Origin: an uncultured Duncaniella sp.
GTDB lineage: Bacteria; Bacteroidota; Bacteroidia; Bacteroidales; Muribaculaceae
NCBI GenBank assembly: GCA_910588795.1
Contig: CAJURI010000018.1
Span: 1 to 41,014, forward strand
Direction: 5' to 3'
DNA: 41,014 nucleotides
A model generated the notes under the pieces. It searched no databases, was not told the origin of the DNA, and saw only the letters and a list, made by a program, of their open reading frames with translations. A program made the translations under genes and the position numbers. How positions within the stretch are numbered: the first letter of the stretch is position 1; each line of letters begins with the position of its first letter. Positions 15,789 through 24,997 of the stretch are shown here, one piece after another.

Positions 15789-16645
15789 GATACGCCCTTT
15801 ACCGAGGCTTGTTCACCTCGCTCGCACTGCTGCCGTTCCCGGTGCTCTACTGCATCAGTGACGGACTGCGCATGCTGCTGCAGCATGTGATAAAATACCG
15901 CCGCGGCATCATACGCATGAACCTGCGTCATTCTTTCCCTGAGAAGACCGAAAAGGAGCTCAGAGATATTGAAAAGGACTTCTACACTCAGTTTGCCGAC
16001 AATATAGTCGAGACCTCCAAACTGCTCAATATAAGCGACAGACAGGTGGACAAGCGTATCAAGGTGGAAGGCGGAGAGATAGTGGACCGCCTCATTGATG
16101 AAGGCCATCCGGTGGTGATGTATCTGGGCCACTATGCCAACTGGGAGTATGTGCCGGCAGTGGTGCGTCATTTCACAAAGCCCCGTCTGTGCGCCCAGGT
16201 GTACAAGTCGCTCCATGACAAAGCCTTTGACCGTCTGATGCTCAAGGTGCGTTCCCGCTTCAATCCGGTATCACTGCCACAGGAAAAGGTGTTCCGCACC
16301 ATGGTGCGCTGGTATCGCGACAAGGTGCCGTTCATCACCGGCTTTGTGGCCGACCATCGCTCAAACAGCAGCATATCCCACCACGCCACGACATTTTTAG
16401 GGCAGCACACCCCTTTCAATCCCGGAGGCGAAGAGATAGGCAGGCATATCAACGCCGCGTATGTCTACCTTGATGTTGAAAAGACCGGTCGCGGGCATTA
16501 CAAAATGATAATCAAGCCAATAAATCCCGAGAGCCTTGACGGAGACTCCCCTTATACGAGGCGTTACTATGAGATGCTTGAGGAGACCATCCGCCGCCGG
16601 CCCGGACTGTGGCTGTGGTCACATCGCCGCTGGCTATACCAGTAG
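15773..16645 (+). CDS. Lipid A biosynthesis-type acyltransferase (LpxL/HtrB family)
   Basis: A 290-residue membrane-associated acyltransferase of the LpxL/LpxM family, expected to add a secondary acyl chain to Kdo-lipid A. A hydrophobic N-terminal segment (about 12-28) is followed by the catalytic HX4E motif in GHYANWE (His120, Glu125), later FVADHRSN and a C-terminal WLWSHRRW block typical of the family. Placement right behind waaA, with overlapping reading frames, fits an enzyme acting just after Kdo addition. Bacteroidales lipid A is usually penta-acylated, so one such enzyme is common; the acyl donor is not predictable. Confidence 0.9.
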   Translation: MREKLRYALYRGLFTSLALLPFPVLYCISDGLRMLLQHVIKYRRGIIRMNLRHSFPEKTEKELRDIEKDFYTQFADNIVETSKLLNISDRQVDKRIKVEGGEIVDRLIDEGHPVVMYLGHYANWEYVPAVVRHFTKPRLCAQVYKSLHDKAFDRLMLKVRSRFNPVSLPQEKVFRTMVRWYRDKVPFITGFVADHRSNSSISHHATTFLGQHTPFNPGGEEIGRHINAAYVYLDVEKTGRGHYKMIIKPINPESLDGDSPYTRRYYEMLEETIRRRPGLWLWSHRRWLYQ

Positions 16646-16695
16646 CTGAGATAACATAACGAAACGAGAATACAAGAACTTTATCCGAAAAAGAT

Positions 16696-17421
16696 ATGAA
16701 AATAATATGCGTGATTCCGGCACGAGCCGAGTCGTCAAGATTCTTTGAGAAACCCCTCGCACTTATCCTCGGTAAACCTATGATCCAATGGGTATATGAG
16801 CACTGCAAGGAGGTGGAGATATTCGATGAGGTATATGTGGCCACCGACAGCGAGAAAATCAAGTCGAAGGCAGAGAGCTTCGGAGCGCAGGTAATCATGA
16901 CCCGCGATGACCATGACACAGCCACGGAACGCCTTTACGAAGTGTCGACACGCATCGAGGCTGACCTCTATGTGATGGTGAACGGTGACGAACCGCTGCT
17001 CACCCGCGATGCCATAGTGCAGTGCATCCCCGACGGGCTGAAGCCAGGCGACTTCTTCGTGTCAAACCTCATGACCGATTTCTCCAATCCGGTGGAGGTA
17101 GTCGACGCTACAAACCTGAAGATCGTGACCGCTGCGGATGACCGCTGCCTGTTCATATCACGCTCTCCGATCCCCTACCCCAAGGGTGCCATGGACTATG
17201 TGTTCCATAAGTTTGTAGGTGTGGGAGCGTTCACACGCAAGGCTCTTGACTTCTACCACAACACCCCGCGCGGACCTATCGAGAAGATCGAGGAAAACGA
17301 CTCGTTCCGCTTCCTCGAGAACCATATGCCAATATACTATTACAACTGCCACTGCAAGTCCCTGTCAGTTGACAACCGTAAGGACATTGACGGTGTCGAG
17401 GCATATCTGAAAAACATGTAA
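16696..17421 (+). CDS. kdsB: 3-deoxy-manno-octulosonate cytidylyltransferase
   Basis: Activates Kdo as CMP-Kdo using CTP, supplying WaaA. The 241 residues match the family. The N-terminal nucleotide-binding motif is IPARAESSRFFEKPLA, followed by GKPMIQWVYEHC and the metal-binding VNGDEP near 96-101. The RSPIPYPKG motif and the C-terminal IEQLE-like block (here PIEKIEENDSFRFLENH) complete the enzyme. It begins 50 nt after the acyltransferase and ends 14 nt before the glycosyltransferase gene, consistent with a single transcript. Confidence 0.96.
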   Translation: MKIICVIPARAESSRFFEKPLALILGKPMIQWVYEHCKEVEIFDEVYVATDSEKIKSKAESFGAQVIMTRDDHDTATERLYEVSTRIEADLYVMVNGDEPLLTRDAIVQCIPDGLKPGDFFVSNLMTDFSNPVEVVDATNLKIVTAADDRCLFISRSPIPYPKGAMDYVFHKFVGVGAFTRKALDFYHNTPRGPIEKIEENDSFRFLENHMPIYYYNCHCKSLSVDNRKDIDGVEAYLKNM

Positions 17422-17435
17422 CCGGGCTGTGTGGT

Positions 17436-18464
17436 ATGCCTGAATCCGGATACAGAAAGAGGCTCGTGGTGCTGCGTTTCTCCGCGCTCGGGGATATCGC
17501 AATGACTGTTCCCGCCATATATTCAGTGGCAGCGAAATATCCCGATGTGGACATCTACGTCGCGACACGCCCGTTCTTCGGCCGAATGTTCGTCAACACG
17601 CCCTCCAATGTCAAGGTAATGCCTTTTGACCTCAAAGGTGACTACAAGGGTGTGCGCGGAATATTCAGAATAGCCCGTGAACTTGCAAAGCTGCATCCCG
17701 ACTATGTGGCCGATCTCCATGACCTTGTGCGCACGCGTCTCATAGCCGGATACCTCCGGCTCAGGGGAGCGCGTGTGGTGACCGTTGACAAGATGCGCGG
17801 ATCAAGAAGAGAGGTGTTTGCGGGAGGGAAAACCCAGAGGCAGTATATCGACAGATACTTTGATGTGTTCAGTAAGCTCGGGCTTGATGCCCCTGAAAGT
17901 TTCCGTTCACTCTATCAGGATTCCGGGCCGTGTAATCCACCGATGGAATTGTCTCATCCGGCCGTAGGCATAGCACCGTTCGCGCGCTATAGCACCAAGA
18001 CATATCCGCCGGAAAAGATGAGACGGGTAGCCCGGCTGCTTGCCGAATGCGGCATTAACGTGTATCTGTTCGGAGGAAGAGGATCCGAATCGGAGACTCT
18101 TGACTCATGGCAGGAAGATGGTGGTGACGGAAGAGGCAAGATAGTGTCAGTTGCCGGGAGGTTCCCGCTTGAGGATGAGCTTGCACTGATGGGCCGTCTT
18201 GATGTGATGGTGAGCATGGATTCCGCCAACCAGCATCTCGCCGGTCTTGCGGGCACCAGGGTGGTATCAGTGTGGGGCAGCACGACTCCGGCCTGCGGAT
18301 TCCTTGGATTCGGACAAGACAGCAGCAATGCGATAGTGCTGAATCTGCCGTGCCAACCATGCACCACTGCGGGCAGTAAGAGCTGTCCGCTCGGACATAT
18401 GGACTGCCTCAACAAAATATCAGAAGAGACCATCGTCAATAAAGTCAAAGAGCTGTGCAGATAG
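17436..18464 (+). CDS. Glycosyltransferase family 9 protein (heptosyltransferase-like)
   Basis: A 342-residue GT-B glycosyltransferase of family 9. The N-terminal RLVVLRFSALGDIAMTVPAIYSVA is the hallmark ADP-heptose:LPS heptosyltransferase start. The C-terminal domain has MVSMDSANQHLAGLAGTRVVSVWGSTTPACGF with the donor-binding DSANQHLA block. By context it extends the Kdo-lipid A core. Whether the donor is truly ADP-heptose is uncertain, because heptose synthesis genes are not in the window and Bacteroidales cores vary. It overlaps the next gene by 10 nt. Confidence 0.88.
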   Translation: MPESGYRKRLVVLRFSALGDIAMTVPAIYSVAAKYPDVDIYVATRPFFGRMFVNTPSNVKVMPFDLKGDYKGVRGIFRIARELAKLHPDYVADLHDLVRTRLIAGYLRLRGARVVTVDKMRGSRREVFAGGKTQRQYIDRYFDVFSKLGLDAPESFRSLYQDSGPCNPPMELSHPAVGIAPFARYSTKTYPPEKMRRVARLLAECGINVYLFGGRGSESETLDSWQEDGGDGRGKIVSVAGRFPLEDELALMGRLDVMVSMDSANQHLAGLAGTRVVSVWGSTTPACGFLGFGQDSSNAIVLNLPCQPCTTAGSKSCPLGHMDCLNKISEETIVNKVKELCR

Positions 18465-20290
18465 GTATAATGTTCATAGTGTGCTACTATGTGTCCTGGC
18501 TGCTGTATTTCCAGTTGTTTCAGCGGCCGCTGTTCATACTTTATAATCGCAGGCTGTCCAGCAGGGCAGTTACCCCGAAGGATGTGTGGGACATGTCCAG
18601 ATTCGGATTCAAGACCGATATAATAGTGTGTGCCTATCTCACATCGCTTCCGCTGCTTGCCGGCATAGCACAGGCGTTCATACCTTATGTATTCCTTCCC
18701 AAGTTCATGGTGTGCTACAATGTAGCGGCGGCCATTGTGATAGGACTTGTCACAGTGTCGGACACTGCACTGTACTCATTCTGGCAGCACAAGATAGACG
18801 CGTCGGTTCTGGCCTACCTTAAGACGCTTAAGTGGGCTGTGGCAAGTGTCAGCGGTCTCTATATCGCAGGTGCGGCATTGGCTCTTATCACTTTATCGGC
18901 GGTCATATACCTGTGGCTTGAATGGGGATGCGACATCACAATGGGTGATGCTCCGTATGTGGCACACGGCATAGCCGAGAAGATTATTACAGCCATAACC
19001 GGAACTGCATTGGCAGGGACAGCTGTGGTACTGATACGCGGGCTTCGCCGCCGGCCTAACAATCCGAGCCTGTCGTACTACAGCAACAACCAGTTCTTCA
19101 ACCATGCGGCACTCAATCCGGTGTATGCCTTCATATATTCTCTTGGTGTCAACGACAAGATAGAGGGGGCATTCCATTATACGGACAGCGAGGAGTGTGG
19201 GAAAGTGTTTCACGAGCTTTATCCAGCGAGCCGAGGGGCAAGCGAGAAGCTTCTCAACACAGACCGTCCCAACATACTTTTCATCATATGGGAAAGTCTC
19301 TCGGCACGCTTCGTAGAGGAGCTGGGCGGTCAGAAGGATGTAACCCCAAACATCAACCGTCTTTCACATGAGGGACTGTTCTTCACGAGGGTCGACAGCA
19401 ACAGTTTCCGCACTGACCGCGGCCTCGTCGCATTGCTGAGCGGTTATCTCGCACAGCCCACAACAAGTGTGATACGCATGACCAACAAGCTGCCCAATCT
19501 CCCGGCATTCCCAATGAAATTCAAGGATCTTGGCTATGAGACCACTGCGGTGCATGGCGGAGACCTGATGGTGTTTCACATGTCGGAGTATTTCCTTACC
19601 ATCGGTCATGACCGGATAGTCTCGGAGCCTGATCTTCCATCATCGATGCAACGCGGCAAGTGGGGAGTACCGGACGGTGATGTGCTTGAATGGGTGTATG
19701 ACGATATACAGCAGAAACAGAAGGAAGGGAAGCACTGGTACACCACAATGCTCACACTAAGTTCGCACGAGGACTGGAAAGTGCCTTACAACCGGATACC
19801 TGATGACGAGATTGCCAATTCGTTCGCTTATGTAGATGACGCATTCGGACGTTTTGTTGACAAGCTCAAGGGCACCCCTGCGTGGGACAATCTGCTCATA
19901 GTTGTCACGGGTGACCACGGATGCAATGCGGGCGAACCTCTGAGCCATGACAAGTATTCTCATATCCCGCTGCTAATGCTCGGAGGTGCCGTAAAGTCAC
20001 CGCGCAGAATAGACACCATAATGTCACAGAGCGATATAGCATCAACAATACTCGGACAGCTCGATATACCTCACGACGAGTTCATATTCAGCCGGGATGT
20101 CATGTCGGAATCCTACAGATACCCGTTCTCTTACCATACTTTCATCAATGGATTCATGTTCAGGGATGCTACCGGATTCACTGTAGTGGACAATGTGACC
20201 GACACAGCCATTGCCAATCCTGACAAGGAACGCGAGCATAAGGGAAGGATCATTCTCCAGTACCTTTACGAGGATCTCGCAAAGAGGTAA
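18455..20290 (+). CDS. LTA synthase/sulfatase-fold membrane phosphotransferase
   Basis: A 611-residue protein with about five N-terminal membrane helices (first 200 residues) and an extracytoplasmic alkaline-phosphatase-fold domain. Metal and catalytic positions are visible: NILFIIWES (Glu ligand), FRTDRG where Thr replaces the Cys/Ser of true sulfatases, LSSHEDW and VVTGDHG. This is the pattern of LTA-synthase-type phosphoglycerol or phosphoethanolamine transferases. In a Gram-negative Kdo/core cluster, a phosphoethanolamine or phosphoglycerol decoration of LPS or another glycan is the likeliest role (inference). Met6 at 18470 is an alternative start. It overlaps the glycosyltransferase gene by 10 nt. 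Confidence 0.87.
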   Translation: MQIGIMFIVCYYVSWLLYFQLFQRPLFILYNRRLSSRAVTPKDVWDMSRFGFKTDIIVCAYLTSLPLLAGIAQAFIPYVFLPKFMVCYNVAAAIVIGLVTVSDTALYSFWQHKIDASVLAYLKTLKWAVASVSGLYIAGAALALITLSAVIYLWLEWGCDITMGDAPYVAHGIAEKIITAITGTALAGTAVVLIRGLRRRPNNPSLSYYSNNQFFNHAALNPVYAFIYSLGVNDKIEGAFHYTDSEECGKVFHELYPASRGASEKLLNTDRPNILFIIWESLSARFVEELGGQKDVTPNINRLSHEGLFFTRVDSNSFRTDRGLVALLSGYLAQPTTSVIRMTNKLPNLPAFPMKFKDLGYETTAVHGGDLMVFHMSEYFLTIGHDRIVSEPDLPSSMQRGKWGVPDGDVLEWVYDDIQQKQKEGKHWYTTMLTLSSHEDWKVPYNRIPDDEIANSFAYVDDAFGRFVDKLKGTPAWDNLLIVVTGDHGCNAGEPLSHDKYSHIPLLMLGGAVKSPRRIDTIMSQSDIASTILGQLDIPHDEFIFSRDVMSESYRYPFSYHTFINGFMFRDATGFTVVDNVTDTAIANPDKEREHKGRIILQYLYEDLAKR

Positions 20291-20321
20291 TATAAACGAG
20301 ACCTATTTTCGATAAGGGCTA

Positions 20322-20400
20322 TATTTGAGAATAATATCCGACGAGGATTGTATTCGAGAAATATTCTACGAGTACTATTTGAGAAATACTCTACGATGGC
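20322..20400. repeat. Degenerate ~25-bp tandem repeats
   Basis: Two adjacent units, 20351-20375 and 20376-20400, share 19 of their first 21 bases (consensus TATTYGAGAAATAYTCTACGA). A more diverged unit, 20322-20350 (TATTTGAGAATAATATCCGA), precedes them. They fill the gap between two convergent genes and abut a GC-rich palindrome. Confidence 0.75.
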
Positions 20401-20420
20401 GGCGGGGGCACGCCCCCGCC
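20401..20420. terminator. GC-rich palindrome between convergent genes (REP-like hairpin)
   Basis: GGCGGGGG and CCCCCGCC pair perfectly around a 4-nt CACG loop. The element abuts the stop codon of the minus-strand gene and lies 110 nt after the plus-strand stop. It lacks a T-run, so it may be a repetitive REP-like element that also blocks transcription. Confidence 0.6.
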
Positions 20421-21419
20421 CTACAAGGGTAGACGGGAGAAGCGGATGACTGTCCGTAGCATGGGGAAACGGAGCGTGAGCAGGGAGGCATTCTCATCAA
20501 GCAGAGCGTTGATGTCGTGTGTGATACGGCGGAAAGAGGAATCTATCCACTCCATGTCATAATGTCCGTCAAATATGGCCGGACGAAGTGAACCCTTTAG
20601 CATCATTGGAGACCAGCTTCCGGCAGAGGTCTGCGCACCGTCAATATATATTATGTCGTAAACCGGAGGTGCGGTATCACCGCGACGCACGACAGCCAAT
20701 GTATATTCTCCGCCAAGACGCGCATAAGCGGGATCGTTTTCGCGGTCGAAATATGTCCAGAAACCCTCTATAAGATCACCGGAGTTTCTGAACCGCTCCC
20801 TCAGGCTCTCCATTGTGAAACCGGAAGCGAGCATCTCGCCCGGAGGATGACAGATCTCGGCAACCAACATATGCACCGTCACAGAGCCGACACACCACAC
20901 CGATGCTTCCTCAGGCTCAAATGCGCCTGCCAGCGGCAATGACAACAGTAGAGAACTTCCGTGTCCCCCTCCCCCGACGGAAAGTGAACCGCCGGATAGG
21001 GCGACAGAGAGTGAGTTGCATGCCCCGCCGGATGTGTTGAATCCGTTTACTTCGCGTTCAGCGACAACAGAGCCGTTGCGGGACACTCTGACAACGGCTA
21101 TGCGGCGGTCAAGAATGTCACCGAAATCGGTGTTGCCGAAACGCAAGGCCACACATAAGGTGTCACCGGGAGTGTGGAGCGACACGCCCCACCATTCGGA
21201 AGCCATACCGGACTTTTCCCTGACCTTTTTCATCGAGACCCTTGCCTCGACCATCATTGAGGACACGGACAGACCGGAACCGCCAAGAGGTATGGACAAC
21301 GCACTGTCAAGCGTGCATGGAGCACCGCTATAACGCACACGGTCGCATGCGCCGGCGGCATGGGCCAAAGACACAGCCCCCGACACGAAAATCAATAAAA
21401 TGTAAAGGCGCAGCAGCAT
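20421..21419 (-). CDS. Exported protein of unknown function
   Basis: A 332-residue protein I do not recognise. It opens with a clear signal peptide (about 1-22, cleavage after SLAHA). The body has many short beta-prone stretches, an SLSVGGGGHGSS glycine-rich turn near 150 and an Asp/Tyr-rich C-terminal half including YFDRENDPAYARLGGEYTLAVV. The mid-section resembles a jelly-roll or lectin-like layout, but no motif supports naming a family. It is expected in the periplasm or outer membrane. It follows purF by 38 nt and may be read from the same transcript. Confidence 0.75.
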   Translation of the reverse strand: MLLRLYILLIFVSGAVSLAHAAGACDRVRYSGAPCTLDSALSIPLGGSGLSVSSMMVEARVSMKKVREKSGMASEWWGVSLHTPGDTLCVALRFGNTDFGDILDRRIAVVRVSRNGSVVAEREVNGFNTSGGACNSLSVALSGGSLSVGGGGHGSSLLLSLPLAGAFEPEEASVWCVGSVTVHMLVAEICHPPGEMLASGFTMESLRERFRNSGDLIEGFWTYFDRENDPAYARLGGEYTLAVVRRGDTAPPVYDIIYIDGAQTSAGSWSPMMLKGSLRPAIFDGHYDMEWIDSSFRRITHDINALLDENASLLTLRFPMLRTVIRFSRLPL

Positions 21420-21457
21420 GGGAGAGAGTATGAAAAGTTATCACAAAGGTATAATGC

Positions 21458-23347
21458 TCAACGCTTGTCGGCATTCCCCTCATAGAAGTTAATAAACGCG
21501 CGGTTGACAAGCCGCATTCCTCCGGGAGTAGGATAATCGCCTGAGAAATACCAGTCGCCCGGATGAGCGGGGATTGCCTCACGCAGCCCCGGGATAGTCT
21601 GATATATGATGTCGACTTCGGCATTTACAGAACCGTCATCGGTGAGCATCTCCACCATCTTGCGCGAGATCTCTTCCTGGGTGAAAGGCGCGTAGACAGC
21701 CTTGACACAATTTACAAGCTCAAAGTCGAGTTTCGACTCCTGCTCGAGGCATCTGCGGTAAGTTTCGTCGAGCACATAGGCCATGCCACGCTCCCTGAGA
21801 AGAGCCACAGCCGCACGGAATGCGATGAACTCGCTCATCCTCGACATGTCTATCCCGTAGTAATCCGGATAGCGTACCTGCGGCGAAGAGGACACTATGA
21901 CAATCTTCTTCGGATGGAGCCTATCGAGCATCTTGAGTATCGACTGCTTGAGTGTGGTGCCGCGCACTATGCTGTCATCGATCACCACAAGATTATCCAC
22001 GCCATTCTCGACAATGCCGTATGTGACATCGTAGACATGAGCGGCAAGGTCGTTGCGAGACTCCCCTTCGGCAATGAATGTGCGTAGCTTTATGTCCTTT
22101 ATAGCCACTTTCTCGACTCTCAGGTTCCGGTCCATTATCTCCTTTAGACGATGCTCGTCAAGGGTGCCGTCTTTCTGGGCCTGCAGAATCATGTCGGTCT
22201 TTATGCGGTCGAGCTCCTTTTCAAACCCCGACACCATTCCGATGAAAGCCACCTCGGCAGTATTAGGAATAAACGAAAATACAGTATGGGCGATATCCCC
22301 GCCAATGCTTTTCATAATAGCCGGGACAAGGTTGCAGCCAAGCTGCTTGCGCTCGCGATATATGTCGGCATCGCTTCCGCGCGAGAAATATATGCGTTCG
22401 AATGAGCAGCGTGTGTTGGTGTCCTCACCAAGAATGTCGCGCACACTCACATGTCCGGCCTTGTCGACGATGAGCGCGCTTCCGGGAGTGAGTTCCCGCA
22501 CCTCGCGGCGCGCGACATCAAGCACCGTCTGTATGACGGGACGTTCGGATGCGAGCACCACGACCTCATCGTCGTAATAATAGAACGCCGGACGTATGCC
22601 ATGGCGGTCTCTGAGAGCAAACATGTCACCTGATCCGGTGGCACCGCATATCACGAAACCTCCGTCCCATGCATGGGCCGTGGACGACAGGATTCTCGAC
22701 ATGTCAAGACTGTCTTCAATGGCGGTGGTGAGCGAAATGCCCGAAAGGGAGTCGCGATACTGACGGTACACGCGATGATTCTCCTTGTCGAGCGCGTCAC
22801 CGAGCTGCTCAAGGAGTATCACGGTGTCGCTGTAGATGCGCGGATGCTGGCCGCCCGCCACAACCTCGTTGAATATAGCATCGACGTTGGTCATATTGAA
22901 ATTGCCGCACATCAGGAGGTTGCGCGATCTCCAGTTGTTGCGCCGCAGGAACGGATGGCAGTATGATATGCCGCTCTTACCTGTCGTGGAGTACCTGAGG
23001 TGCCCCATATAGATCTCACCGATAAACGGTGCGTCGGCATCGACCTCGGTCGATGAGTGTCCGTTGAGATCGTAACGAGATATCTTGTCCCTTACAGTGT
23101 CGAATATCTCCTGAATGGCGTCCTTTCCGAGAGCGCGTTCACGGAATACGTATTCATTTCCGGGTGAGGAGTGCATCTTCACCACTCCTATACCGGCACC
23201 TTCCTGCCCACGGTTGTGCTGCTTCTCCATGAGGAGATACAGCTTGTTGAGGCCATAGGCGTAAGTGCCATACTTCTCTTTATAATATTCAAGGGGCTTG
23301 AGAAGGCGTATCATAGCTACGCCGCACTCATGTTTGAGTATCTCCAT
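21458..23347 (-). CDS. purF: Amidophosphoribosyltransferase, long form
   Basis: Uses glutamine and PRPP to make 5-phosphoribosylamine, the first committed step of purine synthesis. The 629 residues are longer than the E. coli enzyme, as in other Bacteroidota versions. A short propeptide precedes Cys8 in HECGVAMI, the expected N-terminal nucleophile of the class II glutaminase after processing. HNRGQEGAG (44-52) and GHLRYSTTGKSG (115-125) complete that domain. The PRPP loop is VVIDDSIVRGTT (454-465). A good Shine-Dalgarno-like GGAG precedes the ATG. It follows the DUF1846 gene by 45 nt. Confidence 0.93.
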   Translation of the reverse strand: MEILKHECGVAMIRLLKPLEYYKEKYGTYAYGLNKLYLLMEKQHNRGQEGAGIGVVKMHSSPGNEYVFRERALGKDAIQEIFDTVRDKISRYDLNGHSSTEVDADAPFIGEIYMGHLRYSTTGKSGISYCHPFLRRNNWRSRNLLMCGNFNMTNVDAIFNEVVAGGQHPRIYSDTVILLEQLGDALDKENHRVYRQYRDSLSGISLTTAIEDSLDMSRILSSTAHAWDGGFVICGATGSGDMFALRDRHGIRPAFYYYDDEVVVLASERPVIQTVLDVARREVRELTPGSALIVDKAGHVSVRDILGEDTNTRCSFERIYFSRGSDADIYRERKQLGCNLVPAIMKSIGGDIAHTVFSFIPNTAEVAFIGMVSGFEKELDRIKTDMILQAQKDGTLDEHRLKEIMDRNLRVEKVAIKDIKLRTFIAEGESRNDLAAHVYDVTYGIVENGVDNLVVIDDSIVRGTTLKQSILKMLDRLHPKKIVIVSSSPQVRYPDYYGIDMSRMSEFIAFRAAVALLRERGMAYVLDETYRRCLEQESKLDFELVNCVKAVYAPFTQEEISRKMVEMLTDDGSVNAEVDIIYQTIPGLREAIPAHPGDWYFSGDYPTPGGMRLVNRAFINFYEGNADKR

Positions 23348-23392
23348 TGCAATCTCCTAATCAATAAGCATTAAAAACAGACCGGCATGGCA

Positions 23393-24856
23393 CTACACCT
23401 TGCGCACAGGGTCGCATGTAAGCCCGACACCGAGTTTCTTGAAAATCTTATGGTCTACCTCACCGAGCATGACTGTGGAATGGACCTGACAACCATATAG
23501 CTGCGGGAGGCATTCAAGAGCGTGATGGCAATCATCGTCGGTAGTGCTGAGCACCGAGAGCGCAACAAGGACCTCATCGGTGTGCAGACGCGGATTGACT
23601 GAACGCAGATAGCAAGTCTTTGTGTGCTGTATAGGCTCAATCATTTCCTGAGGTATGAGCCTGACACTGTGGTCAATGCCGGCAAGGTGCTTTATGGCGT
23701 TGAGAATTAGTGCAGCACTCGGTCCGAGAAGAGGTGTCGACTCGGCCGTGATGATGGTGCCGTCGGAAAGCTCTATAGCAGAACACGGTACACCACTTCT
23801 CTCGGCCCTCTCGCGTGCAGCCTTGACAGGCCTGCGATAAGAGATATCAATCCTTGCCTGCTTCAGGAGAAGTGCAATCTTGTTGATCTCGCTGTCGTTG
23901 CAATCACCGTAGGCCATACGGTTGAGAGCTGTGAAGTAACGCCTTATGATCTCGGAACGGGACGCATCGCAGCACACAGCGTCATCGGATATGCAGAATC
24001 CTACCATGTTGACCCCCATGTCGGTGGGTGACTTGTAGGGACTCTCCCCGTAAATGCCCTCAAAGAGAGCGTTGAGCACGGGGAAGATCTCGATGTCGCG
24101 GTTATAGTTTATCGCCGTCTTTCCGTAGGCTTCAAGATGGAAAGGGTCGATCATGTTAACGTCATTGAGGTCGGCGGTTGCAGCCTCATACGCGATGTTG
24201 ACGGGATGTTTCAGAGGGAGATTCCACACAGGGAAGGTCTCGAACTTCGCATATCCGGCCTCAATGCCACGCTTGTTCTCATTATAGAGCTGACTGAGGC
24301 AAACTGCCATCTTTCCGCTGCCCGGCCCCGGAGCAGTCACTATGACCAGCGGTCGCGAGGTCTCTACGTAGTCGTTTCGTCCGAAACCTTCGTCGGATGC
24401 AATCAGGTCCACATTGGCCGGGTATCCGTCTATGAGGTAATGCACGTAAGTGGTTATCCCGAGCCTTGCAAGTTTCTCGCGGAAAGCGTCGGCACTGCTC
24501 TGCCCGTTATAGTGAGTCACTACCACAGAACCTACCATAAAACCACGCTTCTGAAATTCATTGCGCAGACGCAGGACATCCTCGTCGTAAGTGATGCCGA
24601 GGTCGTTGCGGATCTTGTTCTTCTCAATATCGAGAGCAGATATGACAATCACAATCTCCGCCTTGTCGGCGAGCTGAGAAAACATTCTCAACTTGCTGTC
24701 GGGCTGAAATCCCGGAAGCACACGGCTTGCGTGATAATCGTCAAAGAGTTTTCCACCGAGTTCGAGATAAAGCTTGTTTCCGAACTGCGCTATGCGTTCC
24801 CTGATATGCTCAGACTGTATTCTGAGATATTTCTCATTATCGAATCCGTATTTCAT
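23393..24856 (-). CDS. DUF1846 family protein
   Basis: A 487-residue soluble protein of the DUF1846 family, matched from the N-terminus (GFDNEKYLRIQSEHIRERI) through the P-loop-like TAPGPGSGK (174-182) and DLNDVNMIDPFHLEAYG. Structures of the family exist but no reaction is established; the P-loop-like site suggests nucleotide or phosphate binding. It is first in a possible DUF1846-purF-orphan transcript and has its own strong promoter. Linkage to purF hints at nucleotide metabolism, which is inference from position only. Confidence 0.88.
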   Translation of the reverse strand: MKYGFDNEKYLRIQSEHIRERIAQFGNKLYLELGGKLFDDYHASRVLPGFQPDSKLRMFSQLADKAEIVIVISALDIEKNKIRNDLGITYDEDVLRLRNEFQKRGFMVGSVVVTHYNGQSSADAFREKLARLGITTYVHYLIDGYPANVDLIASDEGFGRNDYVETSRPLVIVTAPGPGSGKMAVCLSQLYNENKRGIEAGYAKFETFPVWNLPLKHPVNIAYEAATADLNDVNMIDPFHLEAYGKTAINYNRDIEIFPVLNALFEGIYGESPYKSPTDMGVNMVGFCISDDAVCCDASRSEIIRRYFTALNRMAYGDCNDSEINKIALLLKQARIDISYRRPVKAARERAERSGVPCSAIELSDGTIITAESTPLLGPSAALILNAIKHLAGIDHSVRLIPQEMIEPIQHTKTCYLRSVNPRLHTDEVLVALSVLSTTDDDCHHALECLPQLYGCQVHSTVMLGEVDHKIFKKLGVGLTCDPVRKV

Positions 24857-24865
24857 AACGGGTTA

Positions 24866-24896
24866 CAAAATTAATAATTTTTGCAAGTGAAAGCAA
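24866..24896 (-). promoter_or_regulatory. Promoter of the DUF1846-purF transcript
   Basis: On the minus strand TTGC (24896-24893), a 19-nt spacer and TAATTTTG (24873-24866) match the consensus. The -7 element is only 10 nt from the ATG at 24856, implying a very short leader. Confidence 0.65.
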
Positions 24897-24947
24897 CGGG
24901 GAGGAATATTTTAACAAAAAAATTAATGAAAAGAGGCGCGCAACACC

Positions 24948-24955
24948 TAAATTTG
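24948..24955 (+). promoter_or_regulatory. Promoter -7 element of the K+/H+ antiporter gene
   Basis: TAAATTTG (24948-24955) fits TAnnTTTG about 42 nt before the ATG at 24998. The -33 region is weak. Confidence 0.5.
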
Positions 24956-24997
24956 CAAAAAAGAAGACACCCCCACAATATCCAAGCATAAAACCGA

